Part shown: positions 26,474 to 35,100 of the stretch, in pieces | Layout: every line of letters starts with the position of its first letter | Position numbering within the stretch: position 1 is the stretch's first letter | Assembly (NCBI RefSeq): GCF_025195125.1 | Contig: NZ_JAMGSL010000002.1 | Coordinates: 310,001-374,000 of the forward strand | DNA from: Streptomyces sp. Je 1-79 | GTDB taxonomy: Bacteria > Actinomycetota > Actinomycetes > Streptomycetales > Streptomycetaceae | Direction of reading: 5' to 3' | Length of the DNA stretch: 64,000 nt | Notes under the pieces: model-generated | What the model saw: the letters and a program-made list of their open reading frames with translations, nothing else | Database searches by the model: none | Told to the model about the DNA's origin: nothing | Translations under genes and position numbers: made by a program

Positions 26474-27680
26474 TGAAGGCAGGACTGGCGGCGCTCGCGG
26501 CGCTGGGCAGAGCACTCTCAAGGAGGGTCGAATCGCCCATCTCGCTCAGTACGAGAGCCAGCGCGCCGAGCACCTCCGCGCGCCCGCCGAGCGCTCCGGG
26601 AGCGAGCGACAACTGCCGTGCGGCGCTGGGGATGGCGTACCGCGAGACGGAGTCCCGGATCGGCGCGAGCACCAGCTCGCCGGCCTCGGCGAGGTCGCCG
26701 CCCAGGACCACCCTGCTGGGGTTCAGGAGGTTGCAGAGGTTGGCGACACCGCTGCCGATGTGGCGGCCGACGTCGGCGATCACCCGGCGGCAGCCGGGAT
26801 CGCCCTCACGGGCCAGCTGGACGACCCGTTCCATCGTCAGATCGGGGCCGTGACCGGGCTGGAGCAGGGGCAGGACGTAGCGGGCGGCCGCGAAGGTCTC
26901 CAGGCAGCCCCGGTTGCCGCAACGGCAGACAGGGCCGGACTCGTCGAGCGTGATGTGCCCGATCTCGCCGGCGGTGCCGCCGGGCCCCCGGTAGACCCGT
27001 CCGTCGATGACGAGGCCCGCGCCGACGCCGCTGGCGACCTTGATGTAGGCCAGGTCCTTCACCCCGCGGCCGCTGCCCCAGACGAGCTCGCCGAGCGCGC
27101 CGAGGTTGGCGTCGTTGTCGACGTACACGGGGACGCCGAGCCGGCCCGAGAGCTCCTCTGCCGGGTTGATGCCGCTCCAGCCCGGCAGGATCGACGTGGA
27201 GCCCAGCGTGCCCGAGGAGACGTCGATCGGGCCCGGTACGCCGAGGCCGACGCCGACGACCTTGTCACGGCCGATGCCGGTCGCCCCGATCAGCCGCATG
27301 ACCAGGCGTTCCGCCCGGTCGAAGCCCTCGGCGGAGGAGGCGTCGACGTCCAGCGGCTCGGACTCCTCGGCCAGCACCTGGTGGGCGAGGTTGCCCACGG
27401 CGACCCGCAGATGGGTGTGGCCGAAGTCGACGCCGATGACGATGCCCGCGTCACCGGAGAGCGAGACGCTGCGGGCCCGGCGGCCGCCCGCGGAGGTGGG
27501 GGTGACCTCGACGGTTCCGCCGTCCTTCAGCTCCCGCACGATGTTGGAGACCGTGGCGGCGGACAGGCCGGTCGCCCGGGCGATCTCCGCCTGCGTGAGC
27601 GAGCCCGCCATGCGTACCGCACGGACGACCCGTTCGAGATTGGCCCTGTGCAGAGATGTCTGCGAACCCGGAGTCTCCAT
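26469..27680 (-). CDS. rok7B7: ROK-family transcriptional regulator
   Basis: A 403-residue ROK regulator. The N-terminal winged helix (about 12-75) contains AGSLTQAEIARATGLSAATV followed by SNIVRELKDGG. The sugar-kinase-like body has GVDFGHTHLRVAVG, GVPGPIDV, VYVDNDANLGALGE, and the ROK zinc site in GHITLDESGPVCRCGNRGCLE with three Cys and a His. Degradation of the kinase ATP site was not assessed. The ATG at 27680 (METPGS) is preferred, with GGGAG 11 nt upstream; a GTG at 27692 is the alternative. It sits between xylFGH and ngcEFG, as rok7B7 does in S. coelicolor, where I recall it controlling the xylose transporter and carbon repression. Orthology is inferred from family and order. Confidence 0.87.
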   Translation of the reverse strand: METPGSQTSLHRANLERVVRAVRMAGSLTQAEIARATGLSAATVSNIVRELKDGGTVEVTPTSAGGRRARSVSLSGDAGIVIGVDFGHTHLRVAVGNLAHQVLAEESEPLDVDASSAEGFDRAERLVMRLIGATGIGRDKVVGVGLGVPGPIDVSSGTLGSTSILPGWSGINPAEELSGRLGVPVYVDNDANLGALGELVWGSGRGVKDLAYIKVASGVGAGLVIDGRVYRGPGGTAGEIGHITLDESGPVCRCGNRGCLETFAAARYVLPLLQPGHGPDLTMERVVQLAREGDPGCRRVIADVGRHIGSGVANLCNLLNPSRVVLGGDLAEAGELVLAPIRDSVSRYAIPSAARQLSLAPGALGGRAEVLGALALVLSEMGDSTLLESALPSAASAASPAFT

Positions 27681-28121
27681 CGACTCATCCACTCCCGCCT
27701 GCGACGGACGGTGTGATCACCGCCCCCGATGCCGGGGGCACACCTGTGAGACCCCGGCCTGTTCTCCAACTTGTGAACTCTAAGATGAGCCTTTGGGGTT
27801 GTCCCCCGTCAAGACCTTGAGCCAGAGGAGGCTCGGATGAGCTCGGCGGCGACACCGCCTCCGGTCCGGCCGGGAACGGGCGGGGACCGACGCTCGCGGT
27901 GATACCTCAGGATACCCGGCTTCGGGGGTGAACACGCAGGTCAACGCGGGTACGGGCGCTCCGCGCGGGGGACGTGGCCCGGCCCTGGGCGGGGCTTTCG
28001 GACCGGGAGGGCGGCGGGTGGTCCGTACTCGGTTCGAGATGTCCTCGTGACCCCGGCTTGTCCGTCTTTCGGCCGGTGCGGCGGTGGATTCGGCCGGGCC
28101 CTGGACACCGCCGCGGCGCGA
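27681..28121. other. Long intergenic region upstream of the ROK gene
   Basis: About 440 bp with no convincing gene. Minus-strand TTGACG at 27807-27812 is a possible -35 box for the ROK gene, with AT-richer sequence (27770-27790) where a -10 would fall. The rest shows no codon-usage pattern on either strand. Confidence 0.4.
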
Positions 28122-28157
28122 CCGAGGGCGGCCCCTGTGCGCAGGGGCCGCCCTCGG
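28122..28157 (-). terminator. Terminator downstream of ngcG
   Basis: A 16-bp perfect stem (28122-28137 with 28142-28157) closes a TGCG loop about 90 bp past the ngcG stop, beyond the tandem repeats. Confidence 0.75.
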
Positions 28158-28166
28158 GGCGTTCGG

Positions 28167-28255
28167 GACCGTCACCTCACCGGGGGACCGTCACCTCACC
28201 AGGGGACCGTCACCTCACCGGGGGACCGTCACCTCACCGGCGCCGTCACTTCACC
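28167..28255 (-). repeat. 19-bp tandem repeats of the ngcG 3' end
   Basis: Four near-identical 19-bp units start at 28167, 28186, 28205 and 28224, with a fifth divergent copy covering the ngcG stop. On the minus strand each reads GGTGARGTGACGG, that is Val-Lys/Arg-stop, so the terminal codons and stop of ngcG have been copied downstream. Confidence 0.8.
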
Positions 28256-29184
28256 GCGCCGGCGGTCAGACCGGCGACCACCTGGCGCTGGAAGACGATG
28301 TACGCGACGAGAACGGGGAGCATGGCCATGACCAGGCCGGCGAACAGGCCCGACCAGTCGCCCTTGTATCCCTGGCTGACGGCGAGCTGGACCAGCCCCT
28401 GGGAGAGCACCTTCTGGTCCTGCTCGGTGTTGAGCACGGTGGGCAGCAGGTACTGGTTCCACTGGCCCAGGAAGTTGAAGATGCCCACGCTGATCAGGCC
28501 CGGCTTGGCCATCGGCAGCATCACCTGGAAGAAGGTCCGGGTGTGTGAGGCGCCGTCCATGAAGGCCGCTTCCGCCACCGAGGTCGGCAGGGTGCGGAAG
28601 AAGGCGGTGAGGAAGAAGACCGTGAACGGCAGCGAGTACGCGATGTAGACCAGGATGAGGCCGTGCAGCGTGTTGAGCAGGGCCATGTTCTGCAGTACGT
28701 AGAACAGCGGCACGAGCGCCAGGATGATCGGGAAGCTCATCCCGCCGATGAAGAGGAAGTAGATGAAGCGGTTGCCCGGGAAGTCGAAGCGGGCCAGCAC
28801 GTAGGCCGCCATCGAACCGAAGAGCAGCGTGCCGATGAGCGACCCGCCCACCACCAGGACGGTGTTCAGGAAGTAGTCGCTCATGTGCGCCTCGGTCCAG
28901 GCGCGCGACCAGTTCTCGAAGTGCAGCTTGTCGGGCAGCGCCCAGGGCGAGGTGAAGATCGCCCGGTCGGTCTTGAAGGAGGTCATGACCGCCCACAGCA
29001 GCGGCATGACCACCATGATCGCCCAGACGATCAGGATGCCGTGGGAGAAGACGTTGAGGGTCGCGCCCTCCGCCTTGCTCGTCCTGCGCGGAGCGGGAGG
29101 CGCGCTCGTCGTCACCTTCGTGACGCCGGGCTCGGGGGGCTCGGGCAGCGCCGCGCCGGCCGGAGGGGTGTCGATGGCTTTCAC
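28246..29184 (-). CDS. ngcG: Carbohydrate ABC transporter permease (N-acetylglucosamine/chitobiose type)
   Basis: A 312-residue MalG-type permease with about six transmembrane segments (ILIVWAIMVVMPLLWAVM first). The cytoplasmic coupling loop is AAFMDGASHTRTFFQVMLPM, the EAA motif that contacts the shared ATPase. It forms the channel with NgcF and takes sugar from NgcE. The GTG start at 29184 follows GAGG. No ATPase gene is in the operon, as expected for Streptomyces sugar transporters that use the shared MsiK ATPase encoded elsewhere. The C-terminus ends LTAGAVK, and tandem copies of its last codons plus stop follow. Assignment to the GlcNAc/chitobiose system rests mainly on NgcE. Confidence 0.87.
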   Translation of the reverse strand: MKAIDTPPAGAALPEPPEPGVTKVTTSAPPAPRRTSKAEGATLNVFSHGILIVWAIMVVMPLLWAVMTSFKTDRAIFTSPWALPDKLHFENWSRAWTEAHMSDYFLNTVLVVGGSLIGTLLFGSMAAYVLARFDFPGNRFIYFLFIGGMSFPIILALVPLFYVLQNMALLNTLHGLILVYIAYSLPFTVFFLTAFFRTLPTSVAEAAFMDGASHTRTFFQVMLPMAKPGLISVGIFNFLGQWNQYLLPTVLNTEQDQKVLSQGLVQLAVSQGYKGDWSGLFAGLVMAMLPVLVAYIVFQRQVVAGLTAGAVK

Positions 29185-29275
29185 CGGAGGTCACCTCGTG
29201 CTGTCGTGCCGGCCACCGCGACCGAGCTGCTTGCGTGCTGAAGGTCCGGGGGCTGTCCGCCGGGAAGACACAGCA

Positions 29276-30205
29276 TCAGTACTCCAGCCGCTCGCGCCGG
29301 CCGAGCCGCATCACGACGGCCGCGAAGAGCAGCGTCACGACGAGCAGCGCGACACCGATCGTGGTCGCGTAGGCGGCCTGACCGTCACGGAAGGCCTTCT
29401 GGTACACGTACAGCGGCATCACGATGGTGGAGTAGTCCGGCCCGCCGCCGTTGGGGCCGACCGTCATGATCTGGACGACGGCGAAGGACTCGGCGCCGAG
29501 CGCCAGGATGCCCATGTAGATCCAGCCGGACTGCACGGTGTCCCAGAGCAGCGGCAGCGTGATCTTGAAGAAGGTGGTGAAACGGTTCGCGCCGTCGAGC
29601 AGCGCCGCCTCGTAGAAGTCCTTGGGGATCGAGGCCATGCCCGCCGAGAAGAGCACCACGAAGAAGCCGACCGTGGACCAGACGAGGACGACCATCACAC
29701 AGATGAGGGCCAGGTTCGGGTCGCCCAGCCAGTCGGGCTGGATGCTGCCGAGTCCGACTCCCTTGAGGACCGAGTTGATGGCTCCGCTGTTGGGGTTGTA
29801 CGCGAACTGGAAGAGAAGCGCCACGATCGCGATGGACAGCACCTGCGGGAAGAAGTACACGATCTTGTAGAAGGACGAACCGCGCACACCGGCGACGGCC
29901 GCCCCCCGGCGGCGCCGACCGCCCACATTGAGCATGAACGCGAAGAACAGCGCCAGGCCGACGGTGACCAGCGGCAGCACGACCGCGAAGGTCAGGCTGT
30001 GCTGGAGCGATTTCCAGAACACCTCGTCGTCGAGCATGCGGCTGTAGTTGTCGAACCCGACCATCCGGAATTCGGGGCTGAGACCGCTCCAGTCCGTGAA
30101 CGAGTAGTAGATGGACTGGACGAAGGGCCAGATGACGAACAACGCGTACATGGCCAGGGGGACCGCCAGGAACCCCACGATGAAACGGTACTTGCCGTGT
30201 TGCAT
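29276..30205 (-). CDS. ngcF: Carbohydrate ABC transporter permease (N-acetylglucosamine/chitobiose type)
   Basis: A 309-residue MalF-type permease with about six transmembrane segments, beginning RFIVGFLAVPLAMYALFVIW. The EAA loop is FYEAALLDGANRFTTFFKITLPLL. A small basic insert (GGRRRRGAAVAG) sits in a cytoplasmic loop. It pairs with NgcG as the membrane channel for GlcNAc or diacetylchitobiose. The ATG at 30205 has AGGA directly adjacent, so initiation may be weak or rely on the more distant GGGG. It lies 115 bp after ngcE, with a strong stem-loop in that gap, and 91 bp before ngcG. Solute identity comes from the binding-protein gene. Confidence 0.87.
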   Translation of the reverse strand: MQHGKYRFIVGFLAVPLAMYALFVIWPFVQSIYYSFTDWSGLSPEFRMVGFDNYSRMLDDEVFWKSLQHSLTFAVVLPLVTVGLALFFAFMLNVGGRRRRGAAVAGVRGSSFYKIVYFFPQVLSIAIVALLFQFAYNPNSGAINSVLKGVGLGSIQPDWLGDPNLALICVMVVLVWSTVGFFVVLFSAGMASIPKDFYEAALLDGANRFTTFFKITLPLLWDTVQSGWIYMGILALGAESFAVVQIMTVGPNGGGPDYSTIVMPLYVYQKAFRDGQAAYATTIGVALLVVTLLFAAVVMRLGRRERLEY

Positions 30206-30276
30206 TCCTACCGACCCCGATCTTCCCGCGGAGTAGCCGCTGGTGCCGTGCGTGGCGTGAGTGCCGTACGCAAGGA

Positions 30277-30315
30277 GCCGGGGCCCGCTCCCGGTCGGCG
30301 GGAAGGGGCCCCGGC
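30277..30315 (-). terminator. Stem-loop between ngcE and ngcF
   Basis: A perfect 10-bp GC stem (GCCGGGGCCC at 30277-30286 with 30306-30315) encloses a 19-nt loop, directly after the ngcE stop. It probably stabilises ngcE mRNA or attenuates ngcFG, parallel to the xylF-xylG gap. Confidence 0.55.
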
Positions 30316-30320
30316 ACAGC

Positions 30321-31769
30321 TCACTGGTGCTTGTAGTGCTTGATGGAGGAGTCCTTGGCCGCCTCGTCGGCGAACTTCTGGATCTTCTTGATCGTCTCGG
30401 CCGGGGTCGCCCGGCCGGCCATCATCTCGCCGATGCCGGCGACTCCGATCTTCTCCTTCTGCAGCGCCACGTACCAGTCCTGCAGACGCGGGTTGACGAC
30501 GTTCTGTCCGGCCTTGTCGAGGGCCGCGACACCGGACTTCAGACCCGGGGTCAGCTCGATGCCGTCCGTGCCGCCGTTGAACGCGGTCAGCGACTTCACC
30601 GACTGGGTGAAGTTCTTCGAGGAGGCCTCGCTGAGCATGATGCGCAGCTGCTCCATGCCGCCCTCGGCGTTCTTCGCCTTGGCCGGGACGATGAAGGGCT
30701 CACCGCCGGAGGCCCAGATCGTGCCGAACGGCATCTTGTCGGAGGAGTCGATGCCGGTCGGGGCGGAGACGGCGAGGTCGAAGTCCTTCGGCATGGTCTT
30801 CGCCGCCTCGTTCTCCACCCACGAGCCGTTCGGGATGAAGAGCGCCTTGCCCTCGGTCCAGGCCGTCTGCGACTGGATGTGGTCGAGGCCCGGGGTGCCC
30901 TGGAGGATGTAGCCCTTGCGCTGGAGCTCGTAGTACGCCTCGAAACAGGCCTTGACGGCGGGGTGCTCCCAGGCCTTCGGCTCCAGGTTGTCGATCGCGT
31001 CCAGGACCTCGCGGCCACCGACCTTGCCGATCATCGGGTACAGCGAGAAGGGGACGTAGTACGGGTGCTTGCCGGCGTACGTCCAGCCCGCGATGCCCTT
31101 CTTCTTGGCCTTCTCGCAGACGGCCAGCATCTCGTCCCAGGTCTCGGGGTACTTCGCGTCGAGCGAGTCCAGCAGCTTCTGGGAGTACCAGACGCCGTAG
31201 ATCGTGTACGCGTAGTAGAGGATCCAGACCGGGGCGCCGTCGAACTGGCCCATCTCCACGATGCCCGGGCGCAGGGTGTCGCGGACCTTCTTGCTCGGGT
31301 CGTCGATCGAGGCGGCGTCGAGCAGCGCGGTGAGGTCGGTCAGCTGCTTCTGGCCGACGAGGACACCCATGTCCATCTGCTCGGCGCCGGAGTTGTCGAT
31401 GAGGTCCGGCGGGTTGCCGCCGTTGAACCGCGGCTGCAGCTCGGTGGTGATCTTCTGGGTGGCGGTGAACTTGACCTTGGCCTGTGGATAGGTGCTCTCG
31501 TAGACCTTCACCGCGTCCTTGGCGTACTGCTGGCCGAAGCCTCCGTCGAAGAGGACGAAGTCGAGCGGAGCCGACCCGTTGACGCCGAGCGGGTTCTTCT
31601 CGGACTTGGTGCCCTTCTCGACCTTGTCGCCACCGTCGGAGGTGCCGCCGCTGGCGCAGGCGGAAAGGAAGCTCATCGTCGGCACCGAGATCAGACCGAG
31701 AGCGGCGGACCGCTTGATCAGATCGCGGCGGCCGAGGCCCTCGTCGTTGTGCGCGGAGGTGGATCCCAT
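30321..31769 (-). CDS. ngcE: N-acetylglucosamine/diacetylchitobiose-binding lipoprotein
   Basis: A 482-residue extracellular solute-binding protein, family 1. The leader has a twin-arginine start GLGRRDLIKRSAALGL and lipobox FLSAC, suggesting a Tat-exported lipoprotein. The mature protein closely fits what I recall of Streptomyces NgcE: FVLFDGGFGQQYAKDAV, LQPRFNGGNPPDLIDNSG, AEQMDMGVLVG, PGIVEMGQFDG and YGVWYSQKLL. It delivers GlcNAc and chitobiose to NgcF/NgcG. The ATG at 31769 has GAGGA at 9-nt spacing. A DasR-response-like element lies about 165 bp upstream. It heads the ngcEFG operon and is divergent to the GH92 gene. Confidence 0.92.
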   Translation of the reverse strand: MGSTSAHNDEGLGRRDLIKRSAALGLISVPTMSFLSACASGGTSDGGDKVEKGTKSEKNPLGVNGSAPLDFVLFDGGFGQQYAKDAVKVYESTYPQAKVKFTATQKITTELQPRFNGGNPPDLIDNSGAEQMDMGVLVGQKQLTDLTALLDAASIDDPSKKVRDTLRPGIVEMGQFDGAPVWILYYAYTIYGVWYSQKLLDSLDAKYPETWDEMLAVCEKAKKKGIAGWTYAGKHPYYVPFSLYPMIGKVGGREVLDAIDNLEPKAWEHPAVKACFEAYYELQRKGYILQGTPGLDHIQSQTAWTEGKALFIPNGSWVENEAAKTMPKDFDLAVSAPTGIDSSDKMPFGTIWASGGEPFIVPAKAKNAEGGMEQLRIMLSEASSKNFTQSVKSLTAFNGGTDGIELTPGLKSGVAALDKAGQNVVNPRLQDWYVALQKEKIGVAGIGEMMAGRATPAETIKKIQKFADEAAKDSSIKHYKHQ

Positions 31770-31931
31770 GCTCAAGTCCTCGCCTTCATTCAGGACTCAG
31801 GCGGTGTACCGGTCGCCCGTTTTCTGATCGCCACAGGCGAAGGGCCCCGCCACCGCATTCGAATGCAGCTTGGGTCGTACACGTACAGACGTCGTGCCGT
31901 CGAGCACGTGGTGACGACGGTCCGGACGCCG

Positions 31932-31947
31932 ACAGGTATAGTCCACT
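31932..31947. promoter_or_regulatory. Candidate DasR-response element (dre)
   Basis: ACAGGTATAGTCCACT matches 13 of 16 positions of the dre consensus ACTGGTCTAGACCACT, as I remember it. It lies between ngcE and the GH92 gene. DasR is the GntR-type GlcNAc regulator, which fits ngcEFG. Confidence 0.55.
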
Positions 31948-32116
31948 TCCCTTCTTCTGAGCAAGATCGAAAGCAGGTTTGCGCGGCAGTCTTTCCCGAG
32001 TTGAGACCTCGCGGATTATGAAGGCGCATCTATGCCGATTCCTCCCCCGACTTGCCGTCAACACCCTTGACACCGTCAGCCACTTGGCCCCCTACTGGAG
32101 CCTGCGACTTTCGATT

Positions 32117-32128
32117 GACAACGTTGTC
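32117..32128. promoter_or_regulatory. LacI-type operator upstream of the GH92 gene
   Basis: GACAACGTTGTC is a perfect 12-bp palindrome, flanked as TT...CAA, 31 bp before the GH92 ATG. The central CG and TTGACAACG form is typical of LacI-family operators in actinobacteria. No LacI-type gene is in the window. Confidence 0.6.
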
Positions 32129-32158
32129 CAAATCCAGTGGCAGGAGCGGCGGCACGGC

Positions 32159-35100
32159 ATGGAGCCCAGAATTCGCACCCGATCACGGTCCCGGAACCCT
32201 CGCTTCAGAGCCGCCGCGCTGATCGCGTCGACGGCCCTGGTACTCAGCTCGGCGCCCTCGGTGGCACAGGCACTTCCCGGCCAAACGAACATATCCACCC
32301 GGGAGTTCGCCACCTCCTTCGAATCGGACGAAACTCAGCCCACTTGGCGTAATACGGTGGACGTCGGAGCGGACGGCGCCCAGCGTGCCTCGGGGGTGGA
32401 CGGCGGCTTCGCCAGTGGAATACCGGGCAATGTCACCGACAAGGTGGTGTCGCTGCGGGCCAGTGGTGAGAACGCGGGCTCCGGAGAGACCAAGGAGAAC
32501 CTGGTCGATCTCCAGCCCTCCACGAAATGGCTGGTCTTCGAGCCGACCGCCTGGATCGAGTTCGATCTGGACGAGCCGGTCAAGGTGGTCACGTACGCGC
32601 TGACGTCGGCGAACGACGCGGCCGAGCGCGACCCTCGGGACTGGACCCTGAAGGGCTCGGCGGACGGCAAGGAGTGGACGGTCCTCGACAGCCGCGAGGG
32701 TCAGAGCTTCGCCAAGCGCTTCGAGACGAAGACGTACGAATTCGCCAACGACACGGCATACGCCCACTACCGGCTCGAGTTCACGAAGAACGCCGGCGCG
32801 AGCCTCACCCAGCTGGCGGACGTTCAGTTCTCGAACGGTGACACCTCCTCCCCCGTGCCCGAGGAGATGCGCAGCCATGTCGACCGCGGCCCCGGCGGGT
32901 CGCCGACCGCCAAGGCGAACGCCGGCTTCACCGGGACGCGCGCGCTGCGCTACGCCGGTACGCACAAGCCGGACGGCCGGGCGTACTCGTACAACAAGAT
33001 CTTCGACGTGGACACCCGGATCGCCCGGGACACCGAGCTGTCGTACCGGATCTTCCCGTCCCTGCCCGAGACGGATCTCCATTACCCCGCCACGAACGTG
33101 GCGGTGGACCTGGCCTTCACCGACGGCACCTATCTGAGCGACCTCGGGGCCACCGACTCCCACGGCGGGCTGCTCTCCCCCCGGGGCCAGGGCGCGGCCA
33201 AGCGGCTCTACGTCAACCAGTGGAACCAGGTGACCTCCGGGATCGGCACGGTCGCGGCCGGCAAGACCGTGGACCGGATCCTGGTCGCGTACGACTCCCC
33301 CAGGGGTCCGGCGAAGTTCCAGGGCTGGATCGACGACATCTCGCTGAAGGCCAGGGCCCCCGAGAAGCGGCTGGACCGGCTCTCCGACTACGCCTCCACC
33401 ACCCGCGGCACGAACTCCAGCGGCTCCTTCTCGCGCGGCAACACCTTCCCCGCGACCGCCGTCCCGCACGGCTTCAACTTCTGGACGCCGGTGACCAACG
33501 CGGCCTCCAGGAGCTGGCTGTACGAGTACGCGCGCGGCAACAACGCGGACAACCTGCCGACGGTGCAGGCCTTCGCCGCGAGCCATGAGCCGAGCCCCTG
33601 GATGGGCGACCGGCAGACCTTCCAGGTGATGCCGTCGGCGGCGGCCGGCACTCCGGCGACGGACCGGGTCGAGCGGGCGCTCGCCTTCCGCCACGAGAAG
33701 GAGACGGCCCGCCCGCACTACTACGGCGTGACGTTCGAGAACGGCCTGAAGGCCGAGATCACCCCGACCGACCACGCGGCGCTGATGCGCTTCACCTATC
33801 CGGGCGACGACGCGAGCGTCGTCCTCGACAACGTCACGGCGGAGGGCGGCCTGACCCTCGACGCGGCGAACAGCTCCTTCACCGGCTTCTCGGACGTCAA
33901 GAGCGGACTGTCGACGGGCGCCACCCGGATGTTCGTGTACGGCGTCTTCGACGCGCCGGTCACATCCTCCGCGGCCGAGGGCGTCAGGGGCCTGCTCCGC
34001 TTCGACGCCGGGGGGGACCGCACGGTGAGCCTGCGGATCGCGACCTCGCTGATCTCCGTCGACCAGGCGAAGGCGAACCTCGCGGACGAGCTCCCGGCCG
34101 GCAGCCGCTTCGAGCGCGTGAAGGAGCGGGCGCAGGACGCCTGGGACGAGGTCCTGGGCCGGGTGGAGGTCGAGGGGGCCACCCACGACCAGCTGGTGAC
34201 CCTCTACTCCAGCCTCTACCGGCTCTACCTCTACCCGAACTCCGGATTCGAGAAGGTCGGTTCGAAGCACCGGTACGCCAGCCCCTTCTCTCCCATGACC
34301 GGCCCGGACACCCCCACCCATACCGGGGCAAAGGTCGTGGACGGGAAGGTGTACGTCAACAACGGCTTCTGGGACACCTATCGGACGACCTGGCCGGCCT
34401 ACTCCTTCCTCACCCCGAGGAAGGCCGGTGAGCTGGTCGACGGTTTCGTTCAGCAGTACAAGGACGGCGGCTGGATCTCCCGCTGGTCCTCCCCCGGCTA
34501 CGCCGACCTGATGACCGGCACCTCCTCCGACGTGGCCTTCGCCGACGCGTTCGTCAAGGGCGTCGACTTCGACGCGGAGGCGGCGTACGAGGCGGCGCTG
34601 AAGAACGCCACCGTCGTGGCGCCGAGCCGGGGCGTGGGCCGCAAGGGGATGGAGACCTCCCCCTTCCTCGGCTACGCGTCGACCGAGACGCACGAGGGCC
34701 TCTCCTGGTCCCTGGAGGGCTGTCTCAACGACTACGGCATCGCGAAGATGGCGCAGGCGCTGCACAAGAAGACCGGGAAGAAGCGGTACGAGGAGGAGGC
34801 GGCGTACTTCCTCTCCCGCGCCCAGAGCTATGTCTCCCTCTTCGACAAGAAGGCCGGCTTCTTCCAGGGCCGTGACCTGAAGGGCGACTGGCGGGTGCCC
34901 TCGGAGAGTTACGACCCGAGGATCTGGGGTCACGACTACACCGAGACCAACGGCTGGGGCTACGCCTTCACGGCCCCGCAGGACTCGCGCGGACTCGCCG
35001 CGCTGTACGGCGGCCGCAAGGGCCTCGGGCAGAAGCTGGACACCTACTTCTCCACGCCCGAGACCGCGAGCCCGGAGTTCGTCGGCTCGTACGGCAGCGT

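Larger units (their letters stand above)
31770..32158. other. Divergent control region between ngcE and the GH92 gene
   Basis: This 389-bp non-coding region holds the operators described separately: a DasR-like site at 31932-31947 and a LacI-like palindrome at 32117-32128. TTGACA at 32068-32073 may be a -35 box for the GH92 gene. In-frame codons upstream of 32159 lack a secretion signal, so they are treated as untranslated. Confidence 0.5.

Noticed and set aside
27780..28175. 131-codon minus-strand open frame upstream of the ROK gene
   Set aside because: Pro/Arg-rich low-complexity translation with no family, crossing a strong terminator hairpin.
28167..28255. Short regular repeats that could suggest a CRISPR array
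   Set aside because: Units are 19 bp, contiguous with no spacers, and derive from the ngcG 3' end; no cas genes are near.
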